A DNA stretch of 64,000 bases from Episyrphus balteatus (GCF_945859705.1 NC_079134.1:38206576-38270575), one strand, 5' to 3'; shown: positions 9,736 through 23,216, counted from the first letter of the stretch. The notes: generated by a model not told the origin, from the letters alone. Made by a program: numbers and translations.

Positions 9736-10857
9736 CACTGGTCTGCAAGGAAATTCTCCTTTAAATAAAACTATACTTTTCTAAAGGATTTAGATATTCC
9801 CGTTAGAAAATCGTAAAAAGCCATTTTTTTGCTGTTTTCTAAGAAATATTTTATATGTTTTTCAATTAAAATTGTTACGGTTTATGAAATAACTTATTTT
9901 TTTCTTTCAAATTCAGCTTCAATCTTCTCAATATCTCTTTTCATCTCCGAGATATTTTAATTTAAGTAAGTTTAGTAGCTTTGGCATATCTTACCAAAAA
10001 GTAACTGATCTCTTAAAATTAATATATCTTTCTCCCTAGAACAAAAGTATACTTTTCTAATGGACTTTAGTGTGCTGATTTTGAATCCGAACTCAAAAAA
10101 TTTCGGTCAGCTCTGGTTTTTGAGATATAGTAGTTTTTTTTTGAGATTTTCTAAAAAAAAACTTGATTTTGTGATACTTTAATGCGAATATCTCAAAATC
10201 CTGACGTGATAGTATTTTTTTGAGTTTGGATTCTAACTCAGCACATCAAAAACTATAAGAAAATATACTTTTGTTTCTAGGAGAAACAAATCTAAAGATT
10301 AACAAGGCAGTTTATCGAATGGTTTATTGCAAATAAGATATTTCTAAATAGAAAAATAGTATATAAAATTAGAAAACACGTAAAAATTGTGTTTAATGTA
10401 TTTTATTATGGTTTTCTTTACATATTTGACTTTTTAAATATAATGGGCGTTGATATTTTACATTTTCTTTAATTAAGGTGGTTTTGTTCGTGTAGGATTT
10501 ATCTACTAAAAAGTGAATGATTTCGATATTTCTGCTTTTTTTGTCAATCAGTATTTTAAAAAATGACTAAACATTAATGTAAAAGGACATATTTGGTGTC
10601 AATCGATAGGTCATATTATGAGGAATAAGTCCTCAAAATTTGAGCTCAATGCGACAAATAGTTTTAATTTTATACATGTTCAAATGAATCTAAAAGGGTG
10701 ATTTTTTATAAACTACCCACATTTTTCAAAAATCATTTTTACAAAAATGGTACCTGATAGAATTTTTCTTAAAGATTTAGATTCAGGAAAGTCTAATCTT
10801 TCATAATATCAAAAAATTATTTGGAGAAGAAAAAAAATTAAATTTTGCAGACCAGTG
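9736..10857. mobile_element. Non-autonomous DNA transposon with CACTGGTCTGCAA termini
   Basis: Perfect 13-bp inverted ends, CACTGGTCTGCAA and TTGCAGACCAGTG, bound 1122 bp and are flanked directly by TAA on both sides (9733-9735 and 10858-10860). A CACTG end with a 3-bp duplication fits the CACTA (En/Spm) group, but the class is inferred from the ends only. There is no transposase. An internal palindrome lies at about 10030-10290. Confidence 0.75.
10030..10290. repeat. Internal palindrome of the CACTGG element
   Basis: Left-arm pieces (CTAGAACAAAAGTATACTTT, GTGTGCTGATTTTGAATCC, AACTCAAAAAA) recur inverted at 10210-10285 with a few substitutions. The loop is about 100 bases. Confidence 0.7.
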
Positions 10858-10862
10858 TAATT

Positions 10863-10959
10863 AGGTCCATTTTCTTCACTCGAAGTTGAACACAACTTGA
10901 GAATTTTTATATTAAAAATTCTCAAGTTATGTTCAACTCCGAGTGAAGAAAATGGACCT
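10863..10959. repeat. 97-bp near-perfect hairpin
   Basis: Arms of about 46 bases are complementary with very few mismatches: AGGTCCATTTTCTTCACTCG at the left and CGAGTGAAGAAAATGGACCT at the right, centred on 10911 with almost no loop. It begins two bases after the target duplication of the neighbouring transposon. Confidence 0.9.
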
Positions 10960-11880
10960 TAGTCTCAATCTGACAGCTTAAAGTTGAAATTGAGGATGTG
11001 GAATGAAAGGCTGAAATTTCCACGCGAAAGATTTTCCTCGAATGTGTCATTTCTTCTAGAACTGTAGATAATCTACAAAGTCTTACAATTAAAATCTGGA
11101 ATACCAATTAATTTTGTATGAAAAAAACACAACAATTGGAGATTTCTTTTTTAATTAAATTTTGCGTGAAAAATACAGAACAGACCTTTGATACCGGAAA
11201 ACGAAAATTAATCATTTTCGTAAGTGATTCTTTTCACTTCATAGGTATCAATTAAAAATAGATTCCTTCTTTACATATTCAAGTCAAATCAGTAACTGGT
11301 TGTTCTTCATTGACATTTTTATATTATTTCACGTGGAAATAAGAAAAAAAAAAAATGATTTCTATTTCGTTGATAGATAATCTTTTTAGATGAAAAGGAA
11401 ATCTATTTTTCCGCATGACATAAAAATTTTCCGAAATTTAAATTTCGGAAATGAATTTTGTCGTGGGGTTTTTTGTTTGATTACCAACATCAAGAAAATC
11501 TGTCCCTAAAAAAATTTAAAAATTCTTCAAAAGCTATTATTCGTTATTCAGCTTATTTCACGCGAAAATGAGCAAATAAATACGTTCCACAATCAATCGT
11601 GTTCTAAAGGAAAACTTCATAGGATATTGTTTTGGATTAAAAAACTCTCAATGGAAAACAGAAAGAAATGAAAAATCTAAATAGTTTCGACTCTCTCTCT
11701 CTCAAAAAAAAAAAAAACATTCCCTGTGAATTAAAATTTCACGCGATAAGTCTTCTTATGGATGGGCAATATGAACTACCAATTATATTTTTTTTTCTTT
11801 CTTGTAAAACACAAAAATTTAAAGCTTGTAAGCATTGGAATTTATTGAAAAATAATAATTTGTTGAAAAACATAAATGCA
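10960..11880. other. No gene seen; AT-rich
   Basis: A 61-codon minus frame (10922-11107) overlaps the hairpin and has no recognisable features. Nothing else stands out. Confidence 0.5.
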
Positions 11881-11884
11881 TTTT

Positions 11885-12420
11885 ATAGCTTCTGAAAGCT
11901 AATATCTTCTAAACGATGGCAGCTATGAAAAAGTACATCTTAATCTTTTTTATGGAAAATATCATGGGCTATAAAATAAATTGAAAACATTTTTCAAAAA
12001 CTGCATTTTAGAAGAGTTAAGTATAAAAAACTGATATTTTTGATTTTTGTCCAAATAAAAATTTCGCAATTTTTGAATTTTGACCAAATCAAAAAATTTT
12101 CTTTTTCTTTTTGAAAGACTACTTTAACAAAAAAACAAAAAATGTAGTAATATTAGGGAGCTCATTATCTACCAGTTTTTCAAACACAACTTTTTGGTAA
12201 GACTCATAGTTTAAGAGTAATAGGCAAAAAACCGATATTTTCGACATTTGACACGTTTTAAAACCATGATATCTTCTAAACGATATCTTGTAGAAAAAAA
12301 AGTGTCATAACATTTTTTTTAAGGGAATTACAAAAGCTACAAGTCATCCATACACTTTTTTTTGATAGCTTCTCCCGTTTCAATGTTATATGAAAAACCT
12401 AAATTTTCGACATTAAAACT
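11885..12420. repeat. Diverged tandem units keyed by ATCTTCTAAACGAT
   Basis: ATATCTTCTAAACGAT occurs at about 11900 and 12269. The phrases AAAAACnGATATTTTnGA (12030, 12230) and CTAAATTTTCGACATT (12400) recur after each. This suggests an old array with a unit of roughly 180-190 bp, strongly decayed. Confidence 0.5.
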
Positions 12421-12990
12421 TGAATAACTTTTTATGCACACATGGGACTTTTGGGGATTTTTGACATTTTACTTTAATCCAGCTCTATGCGAATTATTTC
12501 TGGGTTGAATGTCAAATTTGTCTGGACTAAATGGCGAAGGAGAGTGGGGTAATATGGACCTCCTTAGGAATACATTTTCACACGAAAATAGGAATTATTC
12601 CAAATATTGTTCCAAATTAGGCAAAACAAAAATGGTTCCATATTTCATAAAGACAATTGTACAAGTTGTTGTGGTAGTGTTTTAAAGGGGAGTCTCATGG
12701 ATGTAGTTTCCAAAATATTATATAGATTTTAAGAGTTTTAAATATCCATAATGACAAATTTTTCTTCATCAACTCAATAACTTTCTTCATATTATTCTTA
12801 TGGTGGTCCATATTACCCGCAGCAAATGATTCTGCTACTTTCTAATAAAATAGTAGGTACCTACTCAAATGTTTCCTCCTGACGCTTAAAAATATTTACA
12901 ATTAGAATTGTAAGCTGAGAAAATCTGGTGGTCCATATAAGCCGCATGATTTATATATATCTCCCTTACTTTCTCAACTAAATATGGAAA
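12421..12990. other. AT-rich sequence with three related phrases (GGTCCATATTACCCGC type)
   Basis: GGGGTAATATGGACCTCC (about 12548), GGTGGTCCATATTACCCGCA (about 12803) and GGTGGTCCATATAAGCCGCA (about 12926) are variants of one phrase, the first inverted. They are probably remnants of a repeat. No gene is seen. Confidence 0.45.
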
Positions 12991-14900
12991 ATAAATGATA
13001 GAGAAGTTGTTAAAAATTGGTGATGTTATTACCAATCTTGAAAAATGGAATAAAATCTCCAAATAAATGGAATGTAAAATTGCACGCTTTAATTTTGTTT
13101 GTACTGAAATTGCATTTCTAAAAACCATAAAAATATCAAGTATCTTCTTGCGACGTATTTATACACTTTATATTGTATGTCTATAATTTACGCCCGTCCA
13201 CAGGTATTAAATGCTCAACGACAACCAACAACAACAACAAAAAAGATGTGAGAATATAATTATTATTTTGAACCTCATAAAATACCTATACAACAAAAAT
13301 AATACAAAAACACAAATGACCTTTTCGAGTGAATGAAAGAATGGAATCCCTTATGCCATTATTATATTGTCAGGTCAGGTTTTAACAAATTATATGTCTT
13401 TTTCTTCTTATTATTGTTGTTGTTGAATATAGGATCAAAAACCGACCACCAGCTAGCAAGTAACACACCCTCGCTCGTTGGCTCAATTTAATGTGTGTCT
13501 TCTATCTGCTATCTTAAACACCTGACACAAATCAAATTTAACTAAAATTATAGCTCGTATCCATGAGATATACCAAATGTGTGTATGTTAATATGAGTGC
13601 GTGTGTATGTTCTTTATAAAAAATACATGAAAAGAATAATTTTAATCTTACAAATTAAGAATAATTTGATTTACGCAACCGTGTGTCAACAATTTTATGG
13701 TTTTTATTTCGGTAAGAATACCAACCAACCAACAACCAAAAATTATAGGTTTTGGGGGAATTTTTTTTATTTCAAGGAGTTTTGGTAGTATATCTCCACA
13801 CAACCTACAATTAAGCTTATGAAACAATAGAGCTTATATGGTAATGGTATTGCTTGATGATGATTTTATGATTTCACATAGTAGATCCGCAGTCAATTGG
13901 AAAACATGTCAAGTGCATCGAATATTTATTATAATTTTTTTTTTTTTTTTTAAATATTTTGTCAAGTATGTAAGTAGACACTTAGGTACCGACTCGTGTG
14001 TATGAAATATGCCTTTTTTAAGCCTATTGCAATACATAAAATATGTTGAGTAATGTTTTTAATTTTGGAAATTAGGGCAAATGGCAAAGTGCTGACAAAG
14101 TTAACATAAGTTTTGACAGTTTTTTTTTTTTTATTTGGGAGAGTCTCGAAAAATTCTTCAGATAATGAGGTACTTAATTCAATTAAGTCGATCATTTATT
14201 TAATTTAAAATAAAACAAAGACGAAAACAAATTTATTTTGAAATATTTAATTCATAGAGCACTTTTAGAACCTAAAGATTTTACCAGTTTCATTTACTAC
14301 CATAGCTTTTAGCATTTTATGGTAAATGCTTTCCTTACTTTAAATCAATTAAGCAGAAAAATAGTTTACCAAAAGTAGTGGACTACTTTATTTAATGGAG
14401 AATTAAAATAGCACTCAATTACCACTGAAAGATGCAATAATAAAATCCTTCCTCTGCTCACTTGTCCATATTTCATCCATTCATGTTCTGCGCTATGTTA
14501 ACTTACTGAAGAGACATAATTGTGACACACGGTTCAGGTTCTGGGGTTTTGAAGACCTTCATGGAATCAAATATCTAAAACAAACTAGGTTTTAAATCTT
14601 TCACCGTCTTATCGTATTCATGCGGACTTTTTCATTTTTTTTTTTTAGAAAAGCCTCGAAAAATCTTCATTCGGAACTGAGGCACATAGAAGTATTGTCA
14701 TCAAAAACCTGGCCATAATTATTTTTCGTGGTTTTTGTTATTAGTTCTGTTTAAAATATGTATTTCTACAAGAAAATACAATATAAACCTAGTTTTTGTT
14801 ATTTTTATTTTTGTATCAAAAACTCAAAAATTTGATTAATGGCCTGTACTCCGCCTGTCGACATCCCTAATACACAATTCTCAGTTTCTTTTCTCTCTTC
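12991..14900. other. No gene seen; AT-rich
   Basis: Includes CAACAACAACAA-type simple sequence (13225-13240) and a T run at 13937. The phrase AAACTAGGTTT / AAACCTAGTTT recurs inverted at about 14561 and 14786. Short frames are low-complexity and not supported. Confidence 0.5.
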
Positions 14901-16500
14901 CCCAACCTTAATTAAGATCGCCCAAAATAAAATACACTTATAACATCAGTAAATTTAATTTAAAAATAAAAAAAACGTTGCATAAAGTAAGGAGTATTTT
15001 CTATCAGAAAGTGAAAAACTAATTGACCCTCAATTCTCTAAAGAGCACCTAAGAGCACCCAATTTTTGTTGCATTTTGCTAAAGAATATATAAACTAACA
15101 CATAAGTTTCAATTCATCGCAGAATAACGGGGTATACTAAAATAAAATCATAAAAGTTCAAATAAATTTTTAGATACTAGTTTTTAGATACCGAATTAAA
15201 ATAGAAAACACCATCTAACATTTTAAAAACTTTATTAATATCGTTAATAAAAAATAACTACAGAAAAAATCTCCATTTAATGCTTTTTTTTAGATTTCTA
15301 TCACAACACTTCGATGTCGCATATAGAATAATACTTACCAAAATACTTCGTATTCAAATAAAAATGAGGTAGATGTAACAGTTAACTTTGAACTCATTTT
15401 TTAACAAGTAGACACGAAAAACAAAAAAATTAGTACAGCATATTGACACAAGTTTATTTTGCACCCACTTTGCCAAACTTTTTGGTGTTAATTTTGATCG
15501 ACCAGGTTTTTACTGCAAATACTCCTATGTGTGACGTTTGACGTTTCGAAAAGAAACTTACAGTTCTATGTGATTCCCTAAAGGAGCAATTGATTTTTGT
15601 TTGACCAAAACTAACGGTAGTACCTCTCATATGAGATATAACTAAAATATATAAATATGTCTGCAATTTTTTTTAAGTAAGTAACTACAAAAAAAAGATT
15701 GTTTAAAAAATGGTTTACATAATTTTTAAAGCCGGTTGATAATTTTTTATGGAAAGTTACATATTTTTTTTAAGTTTTCAATAATATCTTTTTTTGAAAA
15801 TTGCATTCCAATTTTTTTTGAAAAATGTTGAACAAATTGTATATAAGAAAAATTAATAAAAAAGAAACTCTACAAATTTATATTTTTGTTTAAGTTAAAA
15901 TTCCTTTTTATCCATAAACAAAAAATTAAATTGCCTTGAGCAAAAATTCATCAACGTAATGAAATTTAAATCCAGATCCGTAGTCCGGTTAAAACTTAAT
16001 TCATAAGGGGTCAAAATAATAATTTAATAATTTATTTTTTGTAAAAAAAAGATGTGACGACCTGCAGGTTTCGCTTTAACACTTTAATTGAAAAAAAAAA
16101 AAAAAAAAAAAATAAAGAAAGAAAATCAAATTTTTCTGAAAAGCTAAAAGGAGTAAAAATGTTTGACAGATATCAATCAATGAATTTGACTGCAAAATTA
16201 AAAATGAAATAAAAAGTTGAAAATTCAACGAAAACCAAACATTTTCTATAAATAAAACAGATTTTTAAACGAAAAAAAAAAAATACATATTTTAAAATGA
16301 ACAGAACAAATTTTCCAAAAAAGCCATATTCGAAACCCTTGCAATTGTTGTTGACAGAAGTTGATTTCCAAAAAAAAAAAGATTTTCTATCTACCGATGA
16401 TTTTTATTTTTAAACCCTTTCCATTGTACTAACTCAACCCTTCTCTGATTCTTCTTCCCACAAAAAAAAAAAATTGATACAAAAAAAAGCAGAAACAAAA
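14901..16500. other. No gene seen; AT-rich
   Basis: Homopolymer-rich sequence with an A run of about 22 at 16090. A 70-codon minus frame (15454-15666) has no recognisable features. Confidence 0.5.
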
Positions 16501-18818
16501 CAAATCGAATGCTAATTTACAAAAATCCTGTCAATGTTAGCACACGTGTATCCACAGTGGCACAAAATGCTATATTCAATTCGGTAGAAAATATAATATA
16601 TCATCCCTCAATCTCATACGAATGTCCTGTTTTATTTGTCTGGAATTATATACATTAGAGGGTAATATATTCCGCTTCAATTCCTTTTATAGTCGAATTT
16701 TATATTATTTGATTTTTTTTTTGTTCATCTGTGATGTGATCATGTTTGGCACACGGTAATTGATACTTAGGATGTCAAAGATATGTGATTTTCACAGAGG
16801 GTTGCATTTTTAATTGCAAAAAAGAGAACAGAAAAATCATCCCCTTTAGTGAAAGGGAGGAAGGGTGGTTGTGAATTTTTTAAGCTTGTTTCCAAATTTA
16901 AATGTAGAATGTAGTACATGTACCTACACCACCCGTCAATGTTATAGAGAAGATGTTCTCTCTTTACCACTGACTGATCCGGTTTTCCTAATACTCTGAG
17001 TGCGCACACATGTAGAAAAAACAAGGACTTGAAATGAAATATAAACAAAAAAAAAAAAAAAAAGAACGAATAAGTTTTCCCCATTGCGTGTATGGTTTTT
17101 TACATCCTATTTTTTTACTCATACAAAGTACAGAGGTAATCCAAGGGTAAGTAAGTGGGAAATTCTTAAGCGTGTCGTTATCAACATTTTCATCCTAGAA
17201 CCGTTGGTAATATTACTTCCTTCTTCTTTTTTTTTATTAAAAAATGTGTATTTAAATCTCACAGTCAAGCCGGGGGTTGGTATTGGTTTTTCTCTCCTTT
17301 TTTTTTGTTGATTTTTTTTTAATGGAAAATGTGCGTAGCGAATATCCTTATTTTTATAAGGAATTGATACGCTGCTCAGACTCGTTCCTGTTCGACACAG
17401 TAATGCGGATTTTCTCATTTTCTGATTTTCCTTATGCGTAAAGCGTAGTTTCTTTTTTTTTCTTTTCGAGGAAGAGTGATTTATCGAAAATTAAATGGCT
17501 AAATTGGATGAAATGAGTTTTCAGGCTAAACAGCAGCTGTAGGATAATATTCACTCGTTTCTTTTACTCTCTCCGCCACGAGTTGGTAGGAGGATAGTGA
17601 AGTAAATGCGTGCTGTGGCTTTAAAGTGGAAATTTTTTTTTTAAAGTACTCAAATGAACAAAAATATAAATGAAAAGCAAGAAGAAAAAAAAATTAATAC
17701 AAATTGAGGGAATTTCACGCAGAGTTTTGTGGAAATGTCTCATTTTATTTGAATATACTTTTTTTTTTCATCGTCCTTTGGTAATGTGACCTTTTTTTTT
17801 ATTAAGGGAAGGAAGGGTAGAAAAACAAAAATTTACGAATTGGTTTAGTTTATTAATGATTTATCCTTTTGCAATTGTGTGCAATGATTTTAATGGTCCA
17901 ACGATTTATGGTGTTTTATTTCACATTTGTTTTTTTGTTTTTTTTTTTTTTTTGTTTGAATGAATTGAATATTTTATGTTGCATACATGAAAGGGTCGAT
18001 TAAATAAATAGAATAAATGTTTTGTTGAATGATTTTGTCATTTTTTATATTTTTTATTTTTAATTTGATATATGAACCAGACATCCTTCCGGCGAAAAAA
18101 AATGAAATATAAAAAACAAATCATGTTAAATAGTGTTTAATTTTTAAATAATATATATTTTAACTTCGTTTTAACTCATTATACTGCTGTTTATAGCAAG
18201 CTGTAAACTTGTTTTTAGTTTAAGTGATTAATATATTGTTAATTACATGTATAGTTAGATACCTACTTTTGTAGAATTAATTCACAATGCAGAAATAATC
18301 AATGGTTTAAAATATTAATAGATTAGATGCCTTGCCTGTATATTTATAAATAAGAAAATATGTATATAACTGATAAAACTTTTTCCTAGAATTTCAAATG
18401 TAACCTTTTATATATTTAAATTTTAATTTCAATTAATTTTTTTAATCAAATCAGCAAAACAATAACGTTCATTAAAACCCTTCAAACCGTTTAAAATAAA
18501 AAGAACAAAAAACATATTTAAAATGGTTACTGTTTTTCTTGGCAAAAGAAATCCGAAAAATCTATTTCAATTTTGAGCTTGCAAAAGTCCGAAAAAACAA
18601 TAACAGTGAAATGGAAGAGTTGGTAAATATAGTTTCTATTTCAATATCCATAGACTTTTGACCAGAAAATGGAAGTTTGTAAAAAAAAATTGTCTGATGA
18701 CTTAAGTCCTTGGAGCTTAGAGCCATTTTTTTTTTTTATTAAAATGAAGTTGGCCCTAAGGACTTACGAGGATTGAAAAAAAAACTTTGTTTACATTAAT
18801 ATCGTACTTAGTTTACTT
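16501..18818. other. No gene seen; AT-rich
   Basis: Slightly less AT-rich around 17330-17620, but overlapping frames on both strands there are interrupted and carry no recognisable motif. The long Phe/Lys-rich frames come from T or A runs. Confidence 0.5.
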
Positions 18819-19434
18819 AGGCCCATTTGCTCATACGATACTTAAGTATTTAAGTATAACATAAAACCCTATGTTTCACATATCGGTTTGCACGAAACTC
18901 AAACTTCGTCCTAAATCTCAGTAAGTTCAACATAACTTAGGGGGAAGAAATAGTGGAACATAAGCTGTTATGTTCTACCTAAGCACTTTTATTTTATGAA
19001 AAAAGCAAGAATTTCGCTTAGAAAATTGATGTCGGTAATACAAAGGACAAGAATTATCAAATTAATCAAAATAAACTTACATTTATTAACTTAAACCATC
19101 CACAGATGGTACAATTTATACCACAGATTTTTGTATGAGGTTCACTATTTTGCTGTCATATTTCTTTGACTAATTTTGACACACTAGCACATTTACACAC
19201 ACACACGAATAATTTTCGTTTAACCAATTAACACTTATTTTTGGCTCAAATATACTTTTTTACACTTTTATTCAGCAAGGTAAACCCACAAACTTGAAAA
19301 TTTAACAATATTGTTGTATTTTAATTGCTAAATTGCTCAAAATCAATTTTAATTAGAATAAACTAAGTAAAACATAAGAGTTATGTTCGACCTAGCTAAG
19401 ATCAGAATTTATGACTAGTATGAGCAAATGGGCC
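18819..19434. mobile_element. PIF/Harbinger-type MITE
   Basis: Perfect 17-bp inverted ends, GGCCCATTTGCTCATAC and its complement, bound 616 bp and are flanked by TTA on both sides (18816-18818 and 19435-19437). GG(C/G)CC ends with a TWA target duplication are diagnostic of PIF/Harbinger. The body is non-coding. Subterminal blocks CTTAAGT...AACATAA and TTATGTT..CCTA are also partly inverted copies. Confidence 0.88.
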
Positions 19435-19930
19435 TTACACATACAAAATTGTCTAGGTACTTAAAGTAATTCTCATGAGAAAAAATCAAGCTGGACACAA
19501 TGAATTCTATTAATTTCAGATAAAGATGATACATTCATTTCAAGTTCCACGATTATCAGAGTACCTTAGTTTGTTCCAACTTTTTTTTTATGTCTCTCAA
19601 GTTAGCAGAGCAAGGTCAGCAGAACATATGTTTTGTTATTGGATCTTTTAGTGCTTATTAAGTGCTAATTAAGTGCCCCAAAATTAAATTAAGTGCTCCA
19701 CTACTTTTGGAGAAAATTAATGTTCTGCTAACTTGATTTAAAGTTAGCAGAGCAATTACCAGAAAATGCCCTAAACTGCTCGTAGAAAAATCGGGTTTGG
19801 TATAATATTTAGGTGCTAATTAAGTGCTCTACGAATCCCAAAAAAAATTTCCAAAAATAATTTTTTTTCCAAAAATAATTTTTTTTCTGTGATTTTCGAA
19901 AAAAAATTTTTTTTTTTCAAACTGTCTTAA
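19435..19930. repeat. Leading, more diverged part of the AAGTGC/GTTAGCAGA repeat
   Basis: The phrases AGTTAGCAGAGCAA (19602, 19743) and CTAATTAAGTGC (19664, 19813) recur. They match, partly inverted, phrases of the 170-bp array that follows. No gene is seen. Confidence 0.6.
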
Positions 19931-20410
19931 ATAATTAAGTGCTTAACTAATATAAGTTAAGTACCCCATTTTCCGAAGAATTTTCCGAGATTTTCCATTA
20001 AAAAAAAAATATTTTCATTTTCCATACAAGTTCGTGTTCTGCTAACTTGAACTTGGATGTTTTCAAAAAATTCAAATTTTTTGACAAAATTCGAATTGAA
20101 TAATTAAGTGCTCGACTAATTTGAATTAAGTACCCCATTTTCCGAAGATTTTTCCGAGATTTTCCATTAAAAAAAAAATATTTTCATTTTCCATACAAAT
20201 TCGTGTTCTGCTAACTTGAACTTGGATGTTTTCAAAAAATTCCACTTTTTTCGACAAAATTCGACTTAAATAATTGAATGTTCGACTAATTTGAATTATG
20301 TGCTCCATTTTCCGAAGAATTTTCCGAGATTAAAAAAAAAAATTTGTCATTTTCCATACAAATTCGTGTTCTGCTAACTTGAATTTTGATTTTCTCAAAA
20401 AATAAATTTT
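19931..20410. repeat. Three-unit tandem array of about 170 bp
   Basis: Units start at about 19931, 20100 and 20270, each with ATAATTAAGTGC or a variant. Each then has CCCCATTTTCCGAAGA, TTTTCCGAGATT, CATTTTCCATACAA and GTTCTGCTAACTTGAA. Units 1 and 2 are very close in sequence; unit 3 is shortened near its end. The 60-codon minus frame here is a by-product. Confidence 0.9.
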
Positions 20411-20644
20411 TTTTTTACTTTTCCTGTATTTGACGGCTTATATGATTTCAAAAATCGAATTTTCATTCTTATTACCCGAATAATATCCTTTTTATTTTTT
20501 TTTTAGAAGCGATGCTCGCCTTTGCTGTTAAAGGTAGTGGAAAACAGCATTTGCCCCTTAAAAAGGTGACTTTCATCTTTCATACGATTGGAGTAATCTT
20601 CTTCAGCAATGGTTTGAAGCACTTTTTTCCAATAGGTTTCAGTT

Positions 20645-20700
20645 AGAATATTCCATTGAAAATAGAGTAGGTCCTAGGGCACTTCCTTGGGGGACATTTT
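20645..20700 (-). pseudogene. Non-LTR reverse-transcriptase relic (motif VPQGSALGPTLFS)
   Basis: The minus strand encodes NVPQGSALGPTLFS, the conserved block preceding the catalytic YADD box in LINE reverse transcriptases (jockey/CR1-like elements). No other conserved block is found nearby and the flanks have stops. It is an old, very short fragment. Confidence 0.55.
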
Positions 20701-23216
20701 AATTTTTTTTACCTTTCTCATGTTTTTAATCGTGTCTTGCTGAATGCATTCTTGTTTTTAGTAAAACATAATCCATTGACCTACCTATTTTGAATTTAGA
20801 ACAATTTATTTTAAAATAACTACCTAAGTTTACGTGCGAATGCATAACATTGAAAAGGGAACTTGTAAAAGATGTTGCCAATAATGTCAGGAACTTAAAA
20901 AAATATTTTTAAGTATTAAAGTAACCGCTTTCATTAGGACTCGAGTATTATCTGGAAAAATATATTTTGTATTTCAATTCCATGACTTATAAATTAAAAT
21001 TCTTAAATTCAATTCAAAGACAAATTCATGAAAACATTTTAAAATAAGTTACACACAGAGATAAACAAATTTTTCAACTTACATTTTAAAATAATAAAAA
21101 ATTAAATTACAGAACTGTACTGTACACAATCCCCCAATTTACATTTTATGATTTTTTTTTTTTTCACATAAAGCTATTTTCCATGACATTTTTTTTCTCT
21201 AAAGTCTTGTCAACATTTCATATCAAAGTCAAGTCGTCAAGACAAGTCAAATCAAATCAAACTGACGAAAAAAAAAATATATTATTTCTAATCGCCAAAC
21301 AAAACAGAAAACAAAAAAAAAAAACAAGGACCAAAAAACTGTCACTACACTTAAAATACATTTTACCCAAAGCTTTTGATTTCCCTAGAGACTATGTCTT
21401 CATAAATAAGTTAAATTCCATTTCGTGTCTTGTTAAAAAAAAAATATAATAATAAAAACAACTCAAACTCTATAACTTAAGACCCAACACGCATTGAATA
21501 CAATTCATTTATTTTTTTGTACTTTTTTTTTTTCAATTTTCACTAAGCCAACAATAGAGGTGCTCCTTAATGCTCATCTCTTTCTCTCTTTTCAGTTTCA
21601 ACGCGTAGGCAATTGAGTTAACAAAAAAAAAAAAAAAAGAAAGAAAAAAAAAAAACATGAAAAGTTGAAAATCCTTTTGACAAAAGGAAATGTGTGACAT
21701 GAAATCGAAAGTAGGGTTTTGGTACCCATTCCCTATCCATATCCACCATAAACACACCCTCTCATTTACGCCTTTGGTACTTTATAGAAAATTTCAGGAA
21801 ATAAAATCATCAACATCATAGTTAATCATGACGCTTTAAGAAAACGAATTTATATGAAAAAAAGGGAAGAGAGAAAAAAAGTATCCCTCTCAAAGGAGAG
21901 TGCAAGGATACACCAGGACACACATCTTCTAACTTTAGATTCTTTTCTGTTAAGATTTTTTTTCATCTCCCACTGCCCTTTTTCCTCCTCTCCCCAGTCT
22001 CTAAGGTTGTTTTGATTTTAAGGACAATTTTCAAAAAAAAAAGGAGTTAAACCGATACATATACTCACCTACTTCAACAACTTGAGGATGGGGGGCGAAA
22101 AATTCGTTAACAAAGTATAAACAAGCAAAGTACGTGCTTGGGAGTTTATTTTTTTTTTTTCTTTACTTCTCCTTTTCATGTGAACACAACTTGAGCTTCT
22201 CATAAATGACAACAAGCAAGCAAAAAAAATGTATACTTTCTAAAGGAACTGTGATATCCCAAGATAGTAGATAGGTATACCCTTTTTCAAAAGTCCCTTT
22301 TCGTCTTTAACTAGATAATCATGCTCCGATTGAAGATGAAATCACTCGATTTTTGTAGATTGTTGGCGGAAGTATATAACAAAAAGAAAAAAAATAGGGT
22401 AAAAATATTTAGAGCAACAGCTTTCACACTATAAACCATCATCATCGTCATTATTCCTCAACCCTCGATCATACTTAAGGTTAGGTTTTGGGTGAGTAAA
22501 TTTTCACAAAAAGGTAGGTAATGATGGATATGTGAGGTTCCGTCATCTTTCCACCAACAAAAGGTATAGAAAATTGTATAGTTTTCGTCAATGTTCCCCT
22601 TAAAAAAAAAACCAACAAACTTTTTAACACATACATACACTTGATTCCTTCCGACAGTGCATAAATTTAAAAGGAAGTGAGATCAAAGATATACCTACAA
22701 GAGGGTATATCAACGAAGTGGGTAAACTATTTCGTTTAAATAAAATTCCATAAAGGATTTTTTTTTCTCATTGAATAGCACCCTTTAAAAAGCCATACGT
22801 ATATTTTGTACCTATACTCGTACCTGTTTGATATTTCCTTTTAAAGCCTTTTCATAAAATTATGTAGTTTTGGTTAAAGTTTTTCTACCCTCCCGCTGTT
22901 GGTTGAAGTAACCAAATAACCACCACCGTTATGGAATGCAAAAAGGTCCTTCGGCAACAAACTTGTAGGTAAAATTCCTTTTTTAGTGCGGCACAGCAGC
23001 GGGGTTCGTCAATCACAATTTTTATTTGATGTTTGTTCATATGAGGATTGAGCATGGACATGTTACAATGACATGAAACAGTTTTTAAACTGTAAACTTG
23101 TGGGGGAGATGGGGAGAATATTTTGGAATTTTTGATATTTAAAATTATTAAAAAGAAATATTTGTATTTTGTTTTTTTTTTTTTTTAATTAAAGACAATA
23201 AACAATAAACATAGTT
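20701..23216. other. No gene seen; AT-rich
   Basis: About 2.5 kb with many homopolymer runs (for example poly-A near 21625). Small Lys/Phe-rich frames occur on both strands and are not supported. Confidence 0.5.
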
